From assembly GCA_015661555.1 (NCBI GenBank), contig DQVW01000049.1:1-9011 (forward strand): a DNA stretch of 9,011 nucleotides, given 5' to 3'. This document shows positions 6,309-9,011 of this stretch, in pieces. How positions within the stretch are numbered: the stretch's first letter is position 1; every line of letters starts with the position of its first letter. Origin of the DNA: Methanothermococcus okinawensis (GTDB lineage Archaea > AGJL01 > Methanococci > Methanococcales > Methanococcaceae). A program made the position numbers and the translations under genes. Below the pieces are notes generated by a model. The model was not told the DNA's origin. It did no database searches and worked only from the letters and a program-made list of their open reading frames with translations.

Positions 6309-7456
6309 GTCAACACCTTTTTTAGATCCACTATCTCCCTTATAGCCTTGACTACATACTCCACCTGCTCCCAGGTTAGGCCGTAGACACTCATCTTTAT
6401 CTCCTTAGTAACTCCAGGCACTATACCTCCAATACCCCTTTTCTTCAATTCATCGTAAAAGAAGTAACCCCTCCTCTTATCCCTCTTAGCAATCTCCTCA
6501 AGTACAGGTGTTTCAAACTTGATAAGGTCATGCTCCTTAGGTTTCACACCTAGCTGTTTAAAACCTACCTCCTCTAACTGTTCTACCACATACCTTGTCT
6601 TCTCTAACTCCTCTCCCCATCTCTTAACCCTCTCTACAACATATGGAAAACTTGCCATAAGGGTGATAAGAGGCACTCCCCTACTTGTACACCCCAGAAG
6701 TTCTACCTCCTTCTTGGGATAACTCTTAGACCTTCTAAGTACCTTCTCTGCAAACTCCTCCCTCATGGAGAGTATACCTATGGGACCAGATGCCGCCATA
6801 CTCTTATGTCCAGAACAGGCTAGGAAATCCGCCTTTAACCTTTTCCCCTTAACAGGCATCCTACCAACTGTATAGGCACAGTTAAGGAGGAAGGGATAGC
6901 CCCTCTTCTTAGCTATCTTCCCAACCTTCTCGGCATCACTTAGATTACCGTAGGATCCATCTACATGGGTAAGTAGTATTAGGCCTATACTCTTTCCCCT
7001 ATCCTCTAAATTGTCTATGACCTCCCTGTATCCCTCAGGCTCTATCCTGTAGGTGGGATAGCCATCATTTTTTACCGTGGCATAGTTCAACCTGGCCCTC
7101 TCTATTGCCACGTAGGAGGTATAGTGGGCATTTTCATCTAGTACTACGTAGTCACCCTCCTTGCATATGGAGTGCATAACTATAAACTTACTCTCCCTGG
7201 CTCCATGGGTAGGCCTAGATATATCCATGTCGAGAAACTTAGAGAGATCCTCTAAAAACTCACATACTGGAGGTGTCTTTATCTCATCTAGACGTCCTCC
7301 ACAGTAGTCACATACACTGTAACCATCCCAGTACTCATAGATAGCCTTTTTAGCCTCTACAGGTAGAACCCCTCCCCTTTGAATAGGGTTTAGGTTTATA
7401 TACTCCCTCCCAAGGTGTCTGGTGAGGTTTCTATACCTATCCAGGTTTATCTCCAT
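6305..7456 (-). CDS. pscS: O-phospho-L-seryl-tRNA:Cys-tRNA synthase (SepCysS)
   Basis: PLP enzyme (EC 2.5.1.73) converting phosphoseryl-tRNA(Cys), made by SepRS, into cysteinyl-tRNA(Cys); this is how many methanogens make cysteine. The 383-residue protein is close to full length. Visible: N-terminal INLNPIQRGGVLP, the two functional cysteines in CDYC (Cys49, Cys52), the third conserved cysteine in LLGCTSRG (Cys256), RPTHGARESKF (81-91), PLP-site HVDGSYGN near 164-171 and ACSGHKSMAASGPIG with the PLP lysine Lys218. All three cysteines required in characterised homologues are kept, so it should be active. ATG follows AGGTGG by 4 nt. It lies 44 bp downstream of rps3ae, across a T-rich spacer, and its stop overlaps the aroE start. 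No TATA box was seen in the spacer, so it may depend on read-through from the ribosomal genes. SepRS (sepS) and SepCysE are not in the window. Confidence 0.96.
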   Translation of the reverse strand: MEINLDRYRNLTRHLGREYINLNPIQRGGVLPVEAKKAIYEYWDGYSVCDYCGGRLDEIKTPPVCEFLEDLSKFLDMDISRPTHGARESKFIVMHSICKEGDYVVLDENAHYTSYVAIERARLNYATVKNDGYPTYRIEPEGYREVIDNLEDRGKSIGLILLTHVDGSYGNLSDAEKVGKIAKKRGYPFLLNCAYTVGRMPVKGKRLKADFLACSGHKSMAASGPIGILSMREEFAEKVLRRSKSYPKKEVELLGCTSRGVPLITLMASFPYVVERVKRWGEELEKTRYVVEQLEEVGFKQLGVKPKEHDLIKFETPVLEEIAKRDKRRGYFFYDELKKRGIGGIVPGVTKEIKMSVYGLTWEQVEYVVKAIREIVDLKKVLT

Positions 7457-7466
7457 TAAACCACCT

Positions 7467-7499
7467 AAAAAAAAGAGTTACTATCAAAAAAGTAAAAAA
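7467..7499 (-). terminator. Oligo-T terminator-like tract downstream of rps3ae
   Basis: On the minus strand three T-tracts of 6, 6 and 8 residues (7494-7499, 7486-7491, 7467-7474) follow the rps3ae stop directly. Archaeal RNA polymerase terminates at such T-rich stretches without needing a hairpin. It may end most transcripts of the ribosomal operon or act as a partial terminator lowering expression of pscS-aroE. Confidence 0.6.
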
Positions 7500-7500
7500 T

Positions 7501-8142
7501 CTACTCCTCACCCTTCTCCTCAGGAGCCTCCAGGGGTTTACCAAATTCTAAAACCTCAGACTTGTAGATCTCCACCTTTTTAAGTGGGAATATCTTCTTA
7601 CACTCCTCGTATATCTTAGTACTTAACTCGTCTAGGAGCATGGCCTGGACAAACTCTGGGAATGTGGAGTTCTTTGCAGTTTCTCTAATTATCTCCTCTG
7701 TTTTCTTCCTAATATCTGTCTTATGACAGTCTCTCGCCCTGTAAGCAGTTAGTACCATGGCCTTTACCCTTATCTTGTAGTTGTCCTTTGTCTTTACATC
7801 TACTATACTAGTTATCTTACTCATCCTTCTCCTTATCAGGGACTTTATATACTCCCTTGTTGTGTCGTGGCCTATGAACTGTGTGGTGGCGTTGTTACCA
7901 CTGACCCCGTTTATCTTGAAGTACATCCTTATCATATGCTTGGCAGGGTCGTTTATAAGATCCTGTAAACTAACCTCTGCCACCCTTCCAATAATCCTGG
8001 CAGGGTCATTTGCAGGGGTCTCCCCTATGAGAACGCCTCCAAAGGCCTGAGGGGTATAGATGTTATACCATACCTTAGTCTTCCAGGTATCCCTGGCAAC
8101 CTTTTTCCCCTTGGCAGTAGTTCTAGCCCTCATCTTGGCCAT
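7501..8142 (-). CDS. rps3ae: 30S ribosomal protein S3Ae (eS1)
   Basis: Archaeal/eukaryotic-type small-subunit protein eS1 (213 residues), located at the platform near the mRNA exit channel. Recognised from the basic N terminus (MAKMRARTTAKGKKVARDTWKTK), WYNIYTPQAFGG, the LINDPAKHMIRMYFKI and GHDTTREYIKSLIRRRMSKI blocks, and VKAMVLTAYRARDCHKTDIRKK. The acidic EAPEEKGEE tail is typical. A near-perfect Shine-Dalgarno (AGGAGGTG, 8149-8156) lies 6 nt before the ATG, the best in the window and fitting a highly expressed gene. It starts 22 bp after the zinc-finger gene and is the last gene before the T-rich spacer. Confidence 0.97.
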   Translation of the reverse strand: MAKMRARTTAKGKKVARDTWKTKVWYNIYTPQAFGGVLIGETPANDPARIIGRVAEVSLQDLINDPAKHMIRMYFKINGVSGNNATTQFIGHDTTREYIKSLIRRRMSKITSIVDVKTKDNYKIRVKAMVLTAYRARDCHKTDIRKKTEEIIRETAKNSTFPEFVQAMLLDELSTKIYEECKKIFPLKKVEIYKSEVLEFGKPLEAPEEKGEE

Positions 8143-8148
8143 ATTTTA

Positions 8149-8156
8149 CACCTCCT
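8149..8156 (-). promoter_or_regulatory. Strong ribosome binding site of rps3ae
   Basis: AGGAGGTG on the minus strand is complementary over its whole length to the archaeal 16S rRNA 3' end and lies 6 nt before the start codon. Confidence 0.75.
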
Positions 8157-8164
8157 ATTAAAAT

Positions 8165-8776
8165 TTATAACAGGTATTCAGTTAGATCTACGTAGTCCTT
8201 AAAGGGTTTTGCAGGTTGGGCGTATATTCTCTTTATATTTTTGGCAACCTCCCTCTTAGTAGTGGTACCCTTCTCTGTCTTAATCATCTTTATCCTAAAG
8301 TAGCCATCTCCAACTCGATAGATGTGCCTACTGTCAAATACGTAGTCCCGGGGGACAAGTACATTTACGGAGTAGGTTCTTCTCCCGTCGTTAATGGATA
8401 TCCCAACCTTTTTAGGAATACTTAAAGATTTTGTCCAAAGGGTTTCAACATCCTCTACCTTTGAGGAGTGGGTCCTCTTAACCCCCTCTATACCTGTTAT
8501 CTCCAGCTCCTCCCCCTCCACGTTGATCACATCTCCAACCTTCAAGACCTCCTCAGTGGGTATCTGGATAACCTTCTTCTCAGAACTTCCATATCTACTG
8601 ATTATCACCTTCACATCCTTCAGCCTAACACTCCTCTCTATCTCCCATATATGACCACATTCTAAACACTTTACCTTTAACTTTAGATGTCTCTTGGACT
8701 CCTGTCTCTTTATAACAGTATGGGGGGTAACATCCCCACAGACAGGGCACTCCAGGGAGAGGGTCTCCTCCTCCAT
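8165..8776 (-). CDS. HVO_0476 / COG1326-type archaeal zinc-finger protein, function unknown
   Basis: A 203-residue soluble protein. Its N terminus is a four-cysteine zinc ribbon: LECPVCGDVTPH (Cys10, Cys13) and VKCLECGHIWE (Cys37, Cys40). Downstream a beta-rich stretch (KDVKVIISRYGSSEKKVIQIP, then VLKVGDVINVEGEELEITGIEG at about 78-99) suggests a small barrel such as an OB- or SH3-like fold, followed by a basic C-terminal part (KMIKTEKGTTTKREVAKNIKRIYAQP). The pattern matches the uncharacterised archaeal zinc-finger family called HVO_0476 or COG1326. The ribbon and basic tail would suit RNA or ribosome binding, but that is inference. It sits between rpsB (13 bp upstream) and rps3ae (22 bp downstream), so it is almost certainly cotranscribed with ribosomal genes. 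Its own Shine-Dalgarno is weak (GGGATGA), with the ATG at 8774-8776. Confidence 0.83.
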   Translation of the reverse strand: MEEETLSLECPVCGDVTPHTVIKRQESKRHLKLKVKCLECGHIWEIERSVRLKDVKVIISRYGSSEKKVIQIPTEEVLKVGDVINVEGEELEITGIEGVKRTHSSKVEDVETLWTKSLSIPKKVGISINDGRRTYSVNVLVPRDYVFDSRHIYRVGDGYFRIKMIKTEKGTTTKREVAKNIKRIYAQPAKPFKDYVDLTEYLL

Positions 8777-8789
8777 TTTCTCATCCCAG

Positions 8790-9011
8790 TTACTTCTTCT
8801 TTCTCTTCCTTCTCCTACCCTTCTGGAACTGCTGTGGTATAATCCTTACCTGGACGTTCATAGCCCTCTCCAGGAACTCCTCGTAGGTAAATGGTACATC
8901 CTCCCCAATTACCCCCCTGTTTTTCAAGTACTCCCTTGCCATGAGGTAGTATATCAGGGCAACTGCCTTTCTACCCTTGTTGTTAGTTGGGATGACAAAG
9001 TCGATAAAGGA
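8790..9011 (-). CDS. rpsB: 30S ribosomal protein S2 (uS2), C-terminal part only
   Basis: The last 73 codons plus a TAA stop are visible; the 5' part runs off the right edge. The reading begins SFIDFVIPTNNKGRKAVALIYYLMAREYL, the conserved C-terminal helix region of archaeal uS2, and ends in a very basic tail (QFQKGRRRKRKKK). This protein sits near the mRNA exit side of the small subunit and is essential. It is the first visible gene of the minus-strand translation cluster. This ORF has no internal stop in the visible region. Confidence 0.93.
   Translation of the reverse strand, partial: SFIDFVIPTNNKGRKAVALIYYLMAREYLKNRGVIGEDVPFTYEEFLERAMNVQVRIIPQQFQKGRRRKRKKK

Noticed and set aside
6305..7456. 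Reading the PLP enzyme as a cysteine desulfurase or generic aminotransferase
   Set aside because: The N-terminal INLNPIQRGG block, the CDYC pair and LLGCTSRG are hallmarks of SepCysS rather than of NifS/IscS-type enzymes.
8216..8665. Three overlapping plus-strand open frames opposite the zinc-finger gene
   Set aside because: Two frames overlap each other, all are antisense to a gene with a clear zinc ribbon, and none has operon context.
1..9011. CRISPR array, insertion sequence, integrase, toxin-antitoxin or defence genes
   Set aside because: No regularly spaced direct repeats, terminal inverted repeats, transposase motifs or defence-like proteins were seen; almost all of the window is covered by core metabolic and translation genes.

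Overview
The window comes from an archaeon, almost certainly a thermophilic methanogen of the order Methanococcales. The strongest evidence is Sep-tRNA:Cys-tRNA synthase, of the tRNA-dependent cysteine route. Supporting evidence is the archaeal-type ribosomal proteins S3Ae (eS1) and S2, two small proteins of archaeal families (DUF357 and DUF555/UPF0212), archaeal TATA-like promoters, GGTG-type Shine-Dalgarno sites and heavy use of AGG/AGA and ATA codons. By eye the GC content is in the low-to-mid 40s percent, higher than the very AT-rich Methanocaldococcus jannaschii or Methanococcus maripaludis. A genus cannot be assigned from this alone.

Layout. Left block (1-1267, minus strand): pstB, the ATPase of the phosphate importer, followed by phoU, which runs off the left edge. 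A 182-bp divergent intergenic region (1268-1449) holds one promoter for each direction, a near-palindrome between them and a second inverted repeat at the expected pstB transcript start. Centre (1450-5475, plus strand): ppsA (phosphoenolpyruvate synthase), a DUF357 protein, a DUF555 protein with a CxxC motif, and an MnmC-like methyltransferase, all closely spaced. Right block (5472-9011, minus strand; transcription runs right to left): the C-terminal part of rpsB (uS2), an HVO_0476/COG1326-type zinc-finger protein, rps3ae (eS1), a T-tract terminator-like spacer, pscS (SepCysS), and aroE, which is joined to pscS by an ATGA overlap. The methyltransferase and aroE meet tail to tail and overlap by 4 bp.

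How the genes fit together. PpsA makes PEP from pyruvate for gluconeogenesis in an autotroph. PEP also feeds the aromatic and phosphorylation economy of the cell, and AroE performs the fourth shikimate-pathway step. PscS converts phosphoseryl-tRNA(Cys) to cysteinyl-tRNA(Cys). The rpsB-zinc finger-rps3ae string is a translation operon. PstB and PhoU handle phosphate uptake and its control. Much of the window is core methanogen metabolism and translation. I see no mobile element, CRISPR array, tRNA or rRNA. I found no convincing new defence-like or mobile system. The items most worth a second look are the conserved proteins of unknown function in operon contexts (zinc finger between S2 and S3Ae; DUF357-DUF555-methyltransferase behind ppsA) and the palindrome in the pstB/ppsA divergent promoter.
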